Source: Talaromyces rugulosus
Lineage: Eukaryota > Ascomycota > Eurotiomycetes > Eurotiales > Trichocomaceae
Assembly: GCF_013368755.1 (NCBI RefSeq)
Contig: NC_049561.1
Location: forward strand, 992,001 to 1,056,000
Reading direction: 5' to 3'
Length of the DNA stretch: 64,000 bases
A program made the position numbers and the translations under genes. Every line of letters begins with the position of its first letter. Positions within the stretch are counted from its first letter, which is position 1. Under the pieces are notes generated by a model. That model worked only from the letters and a program-made list of their open reading frames with translations, was not told the DNA's origin and ran no database searches. Shown piece after piece: positions 23,976 to 34,989 of the stretch.

Positions 23976-25424
23976 CTAGGAGAGACTACTGCTGCTGCCA
24001 AAGCCCGCTCTCGGATGCTCGCTGGTCCTTATACTCGTGCTCTCCGTCATCGATCGGCGCTTGACAAGTGCGGGGGACACGCTAGGTGAAAGAGGAAGAA
24101 TAGTAGTTGATACACGGAATACTGCTAAATGTCGATCCGAAGTTGTAGCGAATACTCAGTCAACAAGACGAGAGAAAGAGAGGGAGAAAGAAGAAGAGGA
24201 AGAAAACACTAGCGTTTGTTTCAGGAAAGAGCACCAGCACACACGGTGACATATCACTGCTGCTCGTAGAGGCCAGGCCAGGGCCAGCCAGGTAAGGCTA
24301 CGCTACGCAGCAGTTGCAAAATGGCAGTTGCAAGCGCCCACGAGCATCACGAGGGGGGCGGGCTAGCACGATGCAGCACGCATGATTTGCCTGCCACGAT
24401 GCAGCTAAGCCTCGACAGGCGCGTGCACCAATGCACCCCCCATTTTACTCCGCAAATTGGCCAAATGAGAGCGTGCCGATCCGGCGATGCGACGCTGACG
24501 ATATCCGGTGGCCGTCCGAGTCCCTTTTTACCCTCACTGATTGCTCCGTAGACAACAAACAAAAAGGGACAGGGAAAAAAAAAAAGTAGTGACCGGGAGA
24601 CTCGTACCCGTGCTTCAAGTGGATTCGGCGAGAACAAAACCGCGCGGCCAGTGAGCCTGCACCGGGTGGAGCCTCCGCGGGGGCGCCCACCGCCCAAGCG
24701 AGGGTCACGAGACTTGGTCCTGTATTTCATTACGAATAACAATAACAACTTGTGTACGTGTTCCTTCGTATTGTTTCTTAATAATAGGCAGGTTCTGCAG
24801 TGGCCTGTGCATCCCGGCATGCATCAATTGGCGGCAGTTGGCAAGGACCACCAGAAAGAAAAAACCTTGAAAAAGTTTTCAATGAATGAAAAAATTTTTC
24901 ATGCATGCAGTCTCACCGTGAGCTGTTTTGGCGGGGATGCCCATGACCTGCATTAGACTGTCCGTCTAGTGCGCCTCCAGCCAGCGAAGGCGATCTACAG
25001 CGACCACTCGTTTGGGCTGCAAGTAACTCTCTCAAAAATTTTCTATTTTAGTCATTGTAATACGTACCGACGTACTATACCTACAGGGGACGAACTATAC
25101 CTACAGAGTACGCACACTGTGGCTACTAGCGACTGACCAGTGGCAAGCAAGGAAGCCAGGTTGGTCTATAATAATATCCCAACGTGCAGATTTAGTATGG
25201 CTATAAACACAACGTATGAGTATTATTATTGTTTGATTATTACGAGGCATATAGTTACTCTGGAATCAATGGCCAATGGCATGCCGTACATCACGTGATC
25301 TTCGACGGCTTTCTTCCGCCGTCTTGGCATTAATGCTAAGCAGCATTGATATCTCGATAAGCATCCTGACTGACCTCACGCCAACACTCCCTTTACCAGA
25401 AGTAAAGACGACTACTCCCCTCCC
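23976..25424. other. Divergent intergenic region, no gene seen
   Basis: Promoters of the chitinase (minus) and yth1 (plus). A purine-rich stretch is at 24160-24240, a GC-richer patch at 24300-24720, and a two-copy repeat of ACTATACCTACAG at about 25073-25105. Short ORFs lack family features. Confidence 0.5.
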
Positions 25425-26189
25425 ATGGCCGCCGAAGTCCAGTCGGTCGCCGACCGATTGATCACCGGCGATCGCACGCATCCGCCAGACTACGATTTCT
25501 CGTTTACTCCTTTCCTGCGAAGAAACTTTGGATTCGGGCTTGCCACCGACATCCCCGTCTGCAAGGCGTTCAAAGAAGGCCACTGTCCCCTGGGCCCAAC
25601 ATGCCCCGACAGACACCCGACACCCTCGCGCGTGACGACCTCAACGACCAACGCGTCCGGCCTCGCGCCCTCGGTGACACACGGCTCGTTGGTCTGTAAG
25701 CATTTCCTCAAGGGCCTGTGCAAAAAGGGCTTCAAATGCGAGTACCTCCACGAATACAACCTGCGGCGCATGCCCGAGTGCCAGTCCTTTTCTCGCTCGG
25801 GATACTGCCCCAACGGCGAAGACTGTCTCTACCACCATGTCCGCGAGACGGCCCGACTGCCGCGATGCGAACACTACGATCGCGGCTTCTGCCCGCTGGG
25901 GCCCATCTGCGCCAAGCGCCATGTTCGACAGCGACTGTGCCCGTACTATGTAGTCGGGTTTTGTCCAGACGGCAGGGCGTGTGAGCACGGCGCGCACCCG
26001 CGCTGGTCGGATAATCTGCCTCGGCCGCAGATTCGCGTTGAGAAGACGGAAGAGGATCTCGAGCGGGAACGGCTTCTGATTCGCGAGGAGCAAGAAAAGG
26101 AGGAAGAACGGCAGCGAGAGTGGCGGAATGAGCGAGGTCGAGGAGGCTTCATGCGGTATAGAGGCAGGGGTCGCGGCCGAGGAATGTGA
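25425..26189 (+). CDS. yth1: mRNA 3'-end processing factor Yth1/CPSF30 (254 aa)
   Basis: Intronless frame with ATG in CCCATGGCC. Five CCCH zinc fingers run from about residue 45 to 190: [51 protein letters not shown] and [12 protein letters not shown] charged coiled-coil-like segment and an RG-rich tail (R-G-R-G-R-G-M) follow. Yth1/CPSF30 is the zinc-finger subunit of the cleavage and polyadenylation factor that contacts the poly(A) signal. Five fingers and length match the fungal family. It acts in the nucleus and is probably essential. Confidence 0.95.
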   Translation: MAAEVQSVADRLITGDRTHPPDYDFSFTPFLRRNFGFGLATDIPVCKAFKEGHCPLGPTCPDRHPTPSRVTTSTTNASGLAPSVTHGSLVCKHFLKGLCKKGFKCEYLHEYNLRRMPECQSFSRSGYCPNGEDCLYHHVRETARLPRCEHYDRGFCPLGPICAKRHVRQRLCPYYVVGFCPDGRACEHGAHPRWSDNLPRPQIRVEKTEEDLERERLLIREEQEKEEERQREWRNERGRGGFMRYRGRGRGRGM

Positions 26190-26764
26190 CAGCACAACAT
26201 TGTTTAGTATTATTACCTTAGTTACTATGTATTTGCATCTGCATCTGGCGAGGCGTTTTAATTATACCCTGGTTACATGGACATCATCGAGCATGTCCTT
26301 TATTTCTACTCGTGTCACTAGTTTAAAGCTTTTTGATATCATCAGGCTAGTGGTACTCTGTACCTGCAAAAAATAAAAAATAAAAAAGAGTCAAACAGTC
26401 CACAATTGCAAACACAATTGCAAACAAATTCATTACTAAAGCAAAGCTTATTCACCATGACAAAGACAAAGCGTATTTCCGGTGCCACAAGTATATCCGC
26501 TGGTTCGGCGTGACTGAGCGCTTGGTCAGGATTTGGTCATCGCTGCCAAAGAGCTCCAGTGGGGCAGCCGCCGCCAATCACGCCCAGATGCCCGGAAGCA
26601 TCACCTGGCGGGGTTTTGGCAATCCATCTGCTCGAGCCTGTTATAAATACCTCCTCCTCCCTTCAGCCCCGTCTGCTCGTTGCATCGTGCTACACCTGAC
26701 GACTCATCAATTCAATTGACCCCTTTTCACCCCCAAAGTCATATACCCATCCCCGTCATTCACA
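26190..26764. other. Intergenic region upstream of the flavodoxin-like gene
   Basis: Holds the 3' end of yth1 and the promoter of the next gene, with a TATAAATA-like box at about 26641-26648. No further gene seen. Confidence 0.5.
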
Positions 26765-27562
26765 ATGGCCAAGATCGCTATCGTCTTCGTATGTCCCACC
26801 TCTCATATGTGCAATTGCACCGTTGCAGCTTTGCTAATTCTCCCAAAGTACTCGATGTACGGCCACATCGTCAAGCTGGCCGAAGCTGAAAAGAAGGGCA
26901 TTGAGGCTGCTGGTGGCAAGGTCGATGTCTACCAGTACGTATATCTATAAACCAGTACTACTACTACTAGCTGGCCACCCGCTGACTGAAGGTCCTTTCT
27001 GCAGAATCGCCGAGACTCTCCCCCAGGAGGCCCTGTCAAAGATGCACGCTCCCCCCAAGACCGATTACCCAATTGCCGATCCCTCCACTCTGCTCGAGTA
27101 CGACGCCGTTCTCTTCGGTATCCCCACCCGTTACGGTAACTTTCCCGCCCAGTGGAAGGCTTTCTGGGACCACACTGGCGGCATCTGGGCCAGCGGTGGC
27201 TACTGGGGCAAGTATGCTGGCGTCTTCATCTCCACTGCCAGCCCTGGCGGCGGACAGGAGTCGACTGCCCTTTCCAGCATGAGCACCCTGGCTCACCACG
27301 GTTTCAACTATGTGCCTCTCGGCTACAAGCATACCTTTGCCCAGCTCACCAATCTCGACGAGGTCCACGGTGGCAGCCCATGGGGTGCCGGTACTTTTGT
27401 AAGCCATTCCAATTTTGTGTTCTTTTTTTGTCGCGAGACTGACGTCTATTTTAACAGGCTGCTGCCGATGGTAGCCGCCAACCCTCTGCTCTCGAGCTCG
27501 AAATCGCCGAGATCCAGGGCAAGACCTTTTACGAGCGCGTCTCCAAGGTCTCTTTCGCATGA
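26765..27562 (+). CDS. NAD(P)H:quinone oxidoreductase, WrbA/flavodoxin family (202 aa)
   Basis: Four exons: 26765-26788, 26849-26934, 27005-27398 and 27458-27562. The joined N-terminus reads M-A-K-I-A-I-V-F then Y-S-M-Y-G-H-I, the FMN phosphate-binding loop. Conserved [21 protein letters not shown] and S-P-W-G-A-G-T-F blocks identify the WrbA/Pst2 family, which includes fungal allergens of the Alt a 7/Cla h 7 type. It carries out two-electron reduction of quinones, protecting against oxidative stress. The TGA at 27560 ends the protein at the usual family length, but the frame stays open beyond it (see separate entry). Confidence 0.92.
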
Positions 27563-27697
27563 CTGCATGGCAGCAGCGAGGATGCTGCAGCACAGCCTTC
27601 TTCAGAGGCCAAGGAAGCCCCAAAGAAGGCGCCGCAACAGGACAAAAAGGACAAGGAGGGTCCATGTGGCTTGCCGGCAAAATGCAGCATTCTCTAA
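27560..27697 (+). other. Possible readthrough extension with CAAX box
   Basis: After the TGA at 27560-27562 the same frame continues for 44 sense codons to TAA at 27695-27697. It encodes an Ala/Lys/Glu-rich linker then [10 protein letters not shown], a C-terminal CAAX-like cysteine box. The stop context is TGA-C (TGACTG), the leakiest termination tetranucleotide. No intron of plausible size and frame that removes the TGA is visible. Either translational readthrough makes a lipid-anchored isoform, or an ancestral longer protein has gained a nonsense codon. Confidence 0.5.
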
Positions 27698-28128
27698 ACG
27701 CATCCATATACCCAGGAGATTTCGACGATTTTTGTTTTCTGATGTTATGACACCGATATTCGATAACCTATAAAGTTAATAAACAAACACATTGTAGCAG
27801 CCAAAATATGATTAGTATTGCACTGCAAGCTGGCCTTGTTAAAAAGTAGTTGTAGTTTGTTGTGGCTGCTGGAAACATCCACCAGAACTAGGCATCACCC
27901 GCTAGCCGCATCCAGCTAGCTCCCCCGCGGCGGGCTATGACGAATGGGCCTCCACCAGCTGCTCTCGCCTTCGGACATCTTCAGTTTGCTTCTCGTCTGA
28001 GCTGCCCATGAGATGAATCCTGCGCCGACGCGTCAGACTTTATCCAACTTCCTCTAATTTCCCATTTCTCTCCCTTCCTTGGTTTTACCTCCCTATCTCA
28101 CCGCCGCGACCCAGACACGCAGAACAAC
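27698..28128. other. Intergenic region, promoter of npl4
   Basis: 3' end of the flavodoxin gene followed by the npl4 leader (CT-rich at 28040-28090). No gene seen. Confidence 0.5.
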
Positions 28129-30321
28129 ATGGCCTCTCCCAGGCCGATAGTACTCCGATTTGAGAGTCGGAATGGCCAGTTTCGCGTAACTGTGCCGCCA
28201 TCCATGCTGTTCCCGGACCTGAGAGACAAGGTACATGCCTCACGAAGCTTTGGGTTTTTGCATAACATTGTGTCGCTGTGGTTTGTGGCTGACCGCTTCC
28301 TAGATTCTCGAGCACCTTCCCCCCTCCACCGATCCTACATCGATTATACTGTCAAATAAGCCCATCGGCGTGGGTGGCCAAGAAAGACCGCTTGCTAGCT
28401 TGGATGGAGTTGCGATCGAAAGAGTTGGGTTATCGTGAGTCTGATCCAGTTTGCCTTGGCGCCTGGCAAAAGTGGATGTAGCTCTGACATTTTTATAATT
28501 TGGAACAGGCATGGAGATAAACTGTTTCTTGGATATCAAGAAAAAGCGTCGCTTTCCAATGGCGACTCTCACCCCCAGCAAGCAGCGCCTAGTCAGAAAC
28601 CCGTCACGGAGTCACGACGGCTGAACGGGGCTGCTGTCCCTCAGCAAACGACCGTTGCCCTTCCGCCCCACCCGACGTCGCCATCGGCCATCCTCAAGAA
28701 CCCTTGGGAGGTGGTCGAGCAGTCTCCGCTTGACGACTTCTTGGATAAGAAAGATGGAAAGATCCCCCGACCGCGAGATACAAAGATGTGCCGGCACGGG
28801 CCAAAGGGCATGTGTGATTACTGCATGCCCCTCGAACCATATGCGCCTGAATACTTGGCCGACAAGAAGATCAAACATCTGTCCTTCCACTCATACCTCC
28901 GGAAAATCAACTCTTCGAAAAATAAACCAGAGCTCAAGAGCTCTTACATGCCGCCTTTGAGCGAGCCCTACTACCGCGTCAGGCGAGATTGTCCGTCTGG
29001 GCATCCACCGTGGCCGGAAGGAATCTGTACAAAATGCCAACCCAGCGCCATCACTCTTAAGCCTCAGGAATTCCGCATGGTCGACCACGTTGAATTTTCT
29101 TCCCCGAGCCTGATTAATGGACTTTTGGATTTTTGGCGAAAATCGGGTTCGCAACGTCTGGGATATCTATACGGGACATACGAGGAGTATACCGAAGTTC
29201 CACTCGGCATCAAGGCTGTTGTCCAGGCTATATACGAACCGCCTCAGGTGGATGAGGTGGACGGAATCAGTCTCAATGAATGGGAGACTGAAAAAGAGGT
29301 CGATGAAGTCGCTCGTCTTTGCGGTTTGCAAAAGGTTGGCGTTATAGTCACAGACCTCCTCGACGCTGGCAAAGGCGATGGCTCTGTTGTTTGCAAACGA
29401 CATGCTGATTCGTACTGGTTGTCCTCGCTTGAGATTGCCTTTGCATCGCGATACCAGGCACGATACCCCAAGGCAACGAAATGGAGTGAAACTGGCTCGT
29501 TCGGGTCCAACTTTGTCACATGTGTATTGAGCGGTGACGAAAACGGAGCAATTGCAGTCAGCGCGTATCAAGCTTCCAACTCGGCAGTGGAGATGGTGAG
29601 AGCAGATATCGTTGAGCCTTCTGCCGACCCCACTGTCATGCTTGTTCAGTCGGAAGACGATAACGATTCGGGCAGCGAGCTACGATACATCCCCGAGGTC
29701 TTTTACCGCAAGATCAACGAATACGGAGCCAACGTGCAGGAGAATGCCAAACCTAGCTTTCCCGTGGAATACTTGCTGGTGACGTTGACCCATGGATTCC
29801 CTACAGACGAAGCCCCTCTTTTCATCGACAGCACGTTCCCAATAGAAAACAGAGAAGTCATCGGCGAAAGCCAGGAGCTTCGTGTGGTTGCCAGGAAGCT
29901 CGTCACTCACGACGATACGAAAAAGGCAATCCGCGCTGTTTCCGACTTTCATCTTCTCGCTTTCCTTCACTCGCTGGGAACATTCAGCAAGGTAAGATTT
30001 GCAGTCACAGAGTATATATAAAGGGTACTAATGGAATGGCACATCGCCACCTAGGACGAAGAGGAACTGCTGGCCCGCGTGGCTACTACCCATGACCCTT
30101 CGGATGGCCTGCAACTTGTGAATACTAGTGGATGGGCCACCCTGGTAGCGATTCTTCAGGAGAGCGGTGAGCGACCCCCTAAGCGCCCCTTACCCATGGC
30201 TAGGGATACGCCTGTTGCATCTTTTGCCCAGAGACATGGACACCTCCAGTCGAGATCCGTGTCTCCGAAATCCGATAGTGAACGTCTTGCTAAGAGGTTT
30301 AAGGGGACTAGCCTAGAGTAA
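28129..30321 (+). CDS. npl4: Npl4, nuclear protein localisation protein 4 (660 aa)
   Basis: Four exons: 28129-28230, 28304-28434, 28509-29991 and 30055-30321, 1983 nt in frame. The N-terminus is a ubiquitin-like domain ([14 protein letters not shown]). Next is the zinc-binding NPL4 segment ([12 protein letters not shown] and C-P-S-G-H-P..C-T-K-C) and the MPN-like core with [16 protein letters not shown] and R-L-G-Y-L-Y-G-T-Y. The C-terminal exon carries a Ser/Arg/Pro tail with K-R-P and K-R-F motifs. Npl4 with Ufd1 recruits Cdc48/p97 to ubiquitylated substrates for ERAD and chromatin extraction. Very confident assignment. Confidence 0.95.
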
Positions 30322-30831
30322 CAGATTATACCTACCTACTACCTTTGGCTACTTTAGTCTCTCCAACGAAAAAAAAACCCAGGTTAGGTCCGTCTACGAA
30401 ATACCGTGCGCCCCTAGCCGGGTGTCGCTTGGTATATACATGTACTCGGAACGATAGCGATTTTCCTTTTCCCTTGCATTATGCTCGGCATTTGCATTAC
30501 CCGGCGATTCCTCGAGTCTTACTTTCTTTTTTTTTTCCGGTTGTGGGGTGATTAGATGGCTATCCTGGATAGATCGGGGTGAATGGGATGAATTTATGGC
30601 CAATTTAGTATTATAACCGTGGTGTAATAGAAACAACCGTATTTATTCCGTATATTAATGTTCTTTTAGATTAAATTCATAACAAATACAAACACATCAA
30701 TTGATCAATTGATCCATGACCCAACCGTGACCCAACGCCAACCAAGCCCATTCATTACATATTACCGTATTTCATATTCCATGCCCGTATACAAAAAAAG
30801 CACTTTTTTTTTTTTTTCATAGCAGACCTAC
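30322..30831. other. Convergent intergenic region
   Basis: 3' ends of two convergent genes. T/A homopolymers lie at 30527-30537 and 30807-30820. Contains TTGATCAATTGATC-like short direct repeats at about 30699-30713. No gene seen. Confidence 0.5.
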
Positions 30832-32508
30832 TTACTGCTTGACGAGCTTCTTGAGCCTCTTCTCCAACACCGTCCGTCCCTCAAACGTCTGCCAAACCTC
30901 ATGAGGCGCGCCCTTGACAATATCCCACGAGACCAGATGATCCGTGATCCCCGTCAGACTCTGCTGCTGCTTTGCCCACGACTCGCTGCGGCCAACCTCC
31001 ACACCAGAACTAACCACAACCAGAGGCGTTTCGGGCGTCTGGATGTTCTTCGCGCTCGCGATTTCGCTAGCCGTTATGCTTGCCGCAACTAGGTTTTCCT
31101 GTAGCTTGGCCTTGATGAAGCGCCCGCCCTGGTACGCTACTTGGCCGTACGTGCGGTCTTCGCGGGTACGGCCCTTGAAGATCACGCCGGCCAGACGGTC
31201 GAGACCCAGCGGCGAGATGATTCCGCGACCCCAGAGCGCGAATCCGTGTCCGGGGTTGCCAATGTCGCCGTGCAGCCGGTCCTCGTGGGTTGGGTCGATT
31301 AGCAATAGCCCAGTCACGTCGTGCATGTGGCGGCTCGCAAAGATGCGGCTGTAGATGCTGCCTATGCCGGCCGTGACGATGATCCAGGGCCCCTCCTCGC
31401 CGGCTAGCGCGAGCACTTCGGAGAGAACATCGGCGGACATGCCGGCGGAGTGTGGCGAGGGCGCGTTGTCGGACCAGGCGATGCCGGGCCGGTCCCAGTA
31501 GCAGTAGCGAGGGATGGTTCCGTTGGCGTAGGCGTTGTGAATAAAAGGCTGCAGACTGTGTTCTGAGGGACGCTCGCCGGCTTCGACGAGGATTGTCGGT
31601 GGCTTCTTTTCGTTGATGCTGGTGGTCGTCGTCTCGTTGCCGATGCAGGCCAAGTGAACCTCGTATTTCTCATTGTTGACTAGATATTTCCGGCCGGGGG
31701 CTTGCAGGCTGGCATCTCTGGCGCGCAGGATCAGGGTGGCCGTGAGCAGGATGGCCACAAGGGCAATGATACCGAGCACCACGGTCTCGGCCAGCACAGC
31801 AAGCCACTGTAGCAGCGTGCGTCTGGTTTCCACGCGGCCCGTCAGCCGTTCCTCTTCCTGCTCCTTGCCCTTCTCCACAGAATAAACTTGGGCCATGTTA
31901 TACAGCGCGATGAAAGCCGCCCAGACCACGGATGCGATGCCGACCCATCCTTCTTCCAGTCGGAGACGCGGCACCGCAAGAACCAAGATCATGTCCGAGA
32001 CGAGCAGGACCGCGAGAACGCCGTTCCAGATTAGCATGGGCTGCGACGGTAGCGCGAAGAAGAGCAGGCCAATGATGAGATTGCCCACGGTTAGCGTGGT
32101 GTATGAGAAGTCGGTAAAGCCCGAACCACGGTTGTGCATCCCCGGCGGACTGACGAAGATCGAGACGAACAGCAGCACCCACCAGACGAAGCTGATGGCG
32201 AGGAAGAGAGTTGAGAAGAAGCGTAGGGCGCGGACGTTCCAGAGGTTGTATGGGGATACCTTTTTTTGGGGGGGGATTTTTTGTTAATATTGTTCAAGTG
32301 CCAGGAAAGGATGTTCTGTAAAGCTTACAGCTGGGTCGTCCGGACTCAGGTAGCCATCACCGTTGCTTCGTGGCAGTAGACGCGTATGCTCATCGGCCTC
32401 TCGCGATTCTCGCGCGACAGAAGAATCCTCTTGCTCGTCACTTCGTCTGTCGCCTTCCTCAGCGCGAGACTGGTTATTTGGAGCTCTTGAGCCCCACACC
32501 GAGACCAT
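30832..32508 (-). CDS. Multi-pass membrane protein with hydrolase-like domain (535 aa)
   Basis: Two exons, 32329-32508 and 30832-32259; the acceptor follows a C/A-rich tract (AAAAAAAG). A 60-residue Ser/Glu/Arg-rich N-terminus is followed by V-S-P-Y-N-L-W-N-V-R-A-L-R-F and at least five membrane spans up to about residue 235. The C-terminal half resembles an alpha/beta-hydrolase fold: R-Y-C-Y-W-D-R-P-G, W-I-I-V-T-A-G-I-G-S-I-Y-S in the nucleophile-elbow position (G-I-G-S-I), L-L-L-I-D-P-T-H-E-D and a late H-E-V-W. The usual catalytic Ser motif G-x-S-x-G is changed. Fungal relatives are annotated as mitochondrial integral membrane proteins, but location is unproven from this sequence. Confidence 0.7.
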
Positions 32509-32822
32509 GCTAGGAGAGTATAAAAGTATATCAATGGTTTGAGGTAGTAGTAATCCGACTCAGACAGCAGCAATCGTTGATTGATTCAAAAAGATAATTT
32601 TGTAAAGCTGGAACTGGGGAAGAGCTAATAATTAAAGTGAATCACGTAAACCACATAAATCTTGGTTCTGCATTCTCGATCGACGAATAAGGGTTGTGAC
32701 GTCACCACCTGCGAGCCCCACGTGATCCTCTTCCAGGGTTTCATACTTTAATTATACAAGTATAGTTGAATCCGGTTGATTTTGACAATAGAATGCATCT
32801 CTTTGGACCTAGATTGAACATA
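32509..32822. other. Intergenic region
   Basis: Promoter of the membrane protein gene and 3' end of the BPL-N gene. A CACGTGA box lies at 32719-32725 and GTGACGTCAC, a CRE-like palindrome, at 32696-32705. No gene seen. Confidence 0.55.
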
Positions 32823-33739
32823 TTACTGGTCTTTCCTCTGAGCCATGATGCTTTCTACAAAATCATGGCCGATATCAAAGTTGACTCCGTCCGGGTTGGT
32901 CACATTGACCAACTGATCTGTAGACCAATAATTAGAAATGCCAAAAAAATAAAACCAAAAGGGTTATACTTACACCAACTCTCATCGGCCTCAGGATGGG
33001 GGCCCACGAGGCCAACCCATCCTTTCTCAAAAGAAGTCACAGAAGCAGCAATATCTCCGTTACTTGAGAACCTACCAAGAACAAGTGCGTCCGCTTTTGC
33101 TGATTCTGACAGTTTTACAACAGCCCCGTCTTGGAAATATAACCACCGGCCATCCTGCTTTTGACCCTTCTTTGTGCCTGTCTGGAAATTCCAATCGACC
33201 TGGATGACAGTGTCCGTGGTATTCTTCACCTGCGCACCGGGCTGGTCCATCTCGTCAGCGATAGATGAGCCTGGAGGGAGAAGATCGTATCCAAGATGGG
33301 GACCAGCTAGGTACGCTCCAAGGCAAAAACCGGCGTATCTCCCGCCCTGAGCGACGTATTCGCGGATGGCCTTTTTGTACTTTTTTGTATGCTTCCAGCC
33401 TGGCTCGAGATCTATGGAAATCGGTTAGCAATGATATCACTGCCAACGTTGACAATAGATACATGTATATAGAAAGGGAAGATAGAACTAACCGCCGCCT
33501 CCTGGCTGAACGAAGAGATCAACTTTACTCAAAGAATCTGCGTTGATATCAATTTTCTCATTGGGCCCGGCATACTCGATGGCGAATTTAGACGCAGAAG
33601 ACTGGAGGAGTGCAGCAACTGATTCTGGACATCCGTCGCAGGCTGCAGGTCCACGATAAATCAATGCCTTGGGACCCGAATGAGAGTCTGGAATGGCCAT
33701 CACGGTGCCAAAGAGAAGAAAGAGACCTGCCGATCGCAT
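32823..33739 (-). CDS. Secreted BPL-N (glutamine-amidotransferase-like) protein (259 aa)
   Basis: Three exons: 33493-33739, 32974-33411 and 32823-32917, 780 nt in frame. The N-terminus is a signal peptide (M-R-S-A-G-L-F-L-L-F-G-T-V-M-A). The domain matches the N-terminal class-I-amidotransferase-like domain of biotin-protein ligases: Y-R-G-P-A-A-C, V-D-L-F-V-Q-P-G-G-G, Y-V-A-Q-G-G-R-Y-A-G-F-C-L-G-A-Y-L-A-G with a Cys at the nucleophile elbow, and L-G-R-F-S-S-N-G-D-I-A-A. In cytosolic biotin ligases this domain is fused to the ligase, but here it stands alone and looks secreted or vacuolar. The biochemical activity is unknown. Confidence 0.82.
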
Positions 33740-34524
33740 TGTGTTTGTGTGTAGAACTGAACAAAACGTGTGTGCTTTGCGGATTCAGATCTGAATACAG
33801 AATTCATTCAGCATATAATAAATCTACCATAATCAAAGGATTCAATAATAGGCAGACAAATTATCACTATCTAGTCAGCTCGTATTGCTAGGATCTGCAC
33901 AAAGCTCTTCCCCGATGCTGGATGCAGCTAGATGAGCCGCTGCGCATCTCAGCCGCGAGCGGGCGTTAGTAGATCATTTCCGCTGCATTCCCATGGGACG
34001 AGGCCGTGTTAGAGTTAATTTAGATTTGTTTTTTGGATCCTTCTTTTCAAGTTTCCCTAGCCTAGAGCCCATTTCTTAAAGTTGGCTAAATTGGTATACA
34101 AATAGTTGATAAATTATCAAGTATATCACTTGAAGATTTGAATATTGATAGCAACTTTGAAACACTATTCAACCCCGACGATGCATGTGAGTGCGGAATC
34201 CCTCGGACAGCGATTCCTATATGTTCAGGGTTGAAACTAGGGTCTGTTTCAAGTGCTACCCCTACCTTACATAGCGTTTAGAGTCAGCACCGTTTGCTAG
34301 TGACGAAAATCCCAAGAGAATATTTGGATATTTGAAAATTTGCCGCAACATTTAACATATCAATGAACGTGCCCTGACGGTGGTATAAAAATCTTTTCAC
34401 ATATGTACGTATGCATGCTATATATACACAACAAAGCCTCAAATATATACATAACCCACCCAGCGTCCTTCGTTGTCATTTCCGCTGAGTAGTCGAATCA
34501 AACATCAGTAAACGGGCAATACGT
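33740..34524. other. Intergenic region, possible core/accessory boundary
   Basis: Promoter of the BPL-N gene and 3' flank of the next gene. AT-rich from 34040 on with TA-rich stretches at 34385-34450. No gene seen. Confidence 0.5.
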
Positions 34525-34989
34525 TTACTGGGAGACCTTCCATTGGACCTGGATGTTGGTGCCGTCACCGTTGACGCTTCCGAAAGCCTCCCAGAGGCCA
34601 GCGCACATGTCGATGATGTCGGCACCAGCACGGTCAGCAACGACAGCCTGCTTGGTGACACCGTTGGGGCCGGTGATGTCAATAGTCTTTCCGCAGAGCT
34701 CGTCGTTCTGGGCAGCGCCGAACTGGTCCATGTCCGCGGCGGACAGGGCGATGAACTCCTGGCCGGCGGAGCTGGGGAACTGCGAGGTGAAGTACGTGGA
34801 AAAGCCGCAGCTTCCAGACTGGTAGAAGATCTCGTTGCAAGAGGCGTCGTCGGAGAAGGAGAAGATGGAGCCGGTGATGGGCATGTTAGAGTAGAAGGAG
34901 CTTGGGATGTCGCGCTTCTGCATAGGAGAAGCGGCAACCTGGGAGGCGAGGGCGATGGCCGAGACGGCGACAGCAGAGGTGAACTTCAT
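34525..34989 (-). CDS. Small secreted double-psi beta-barrel (RlpA-like) protein (154 aa)
   Basis: Single-exon frame. Signal peptide (K-F-T-S-A-V-A-V-S-A-I-A-L-A) is followed by a Kex2-type K-R-D site near residue 26, predicting a mature protein of about 128 aa. Four cysteines and the motifs A-S-C-N-E-I-F-Y, F-I-A-L-S-A-A-D-M-D, C-G-K-T-I-D-I-T-G and V-V-A-D-R-A fit the RlpA-like / barwin-like fold found in expansin-related and small secreted fungal proteins. It ends I-Q-V-Q-W-K-V-S-Q. It probably acts in the cell wall or at interfaces with other organisms. GC content is higher than in the flanking DNA. Confidence 0.8.
   Translation of the reverse strand: MKFTSAVAVSAIALASQVAASPMQKRDIPSSFYSNMPITGSIFSFSDDASCNEIFYQSGSCGFSTYFTSQFPSSAGQEFIALSAADMDQFGAAQNDELCGKTIDITGPNGVTKQAVVADRAGADIIDMCAGLWEAFGSVNGDGTNIQVQWKVSQ

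Noticed and set aside
24347..24820. Minus-strand 157-codon ORF between chitinase and yth1
   Set aside because: Low-complexity Arg/Pro/Cys-rich translation of GC-rich promoter DNA, without family features.
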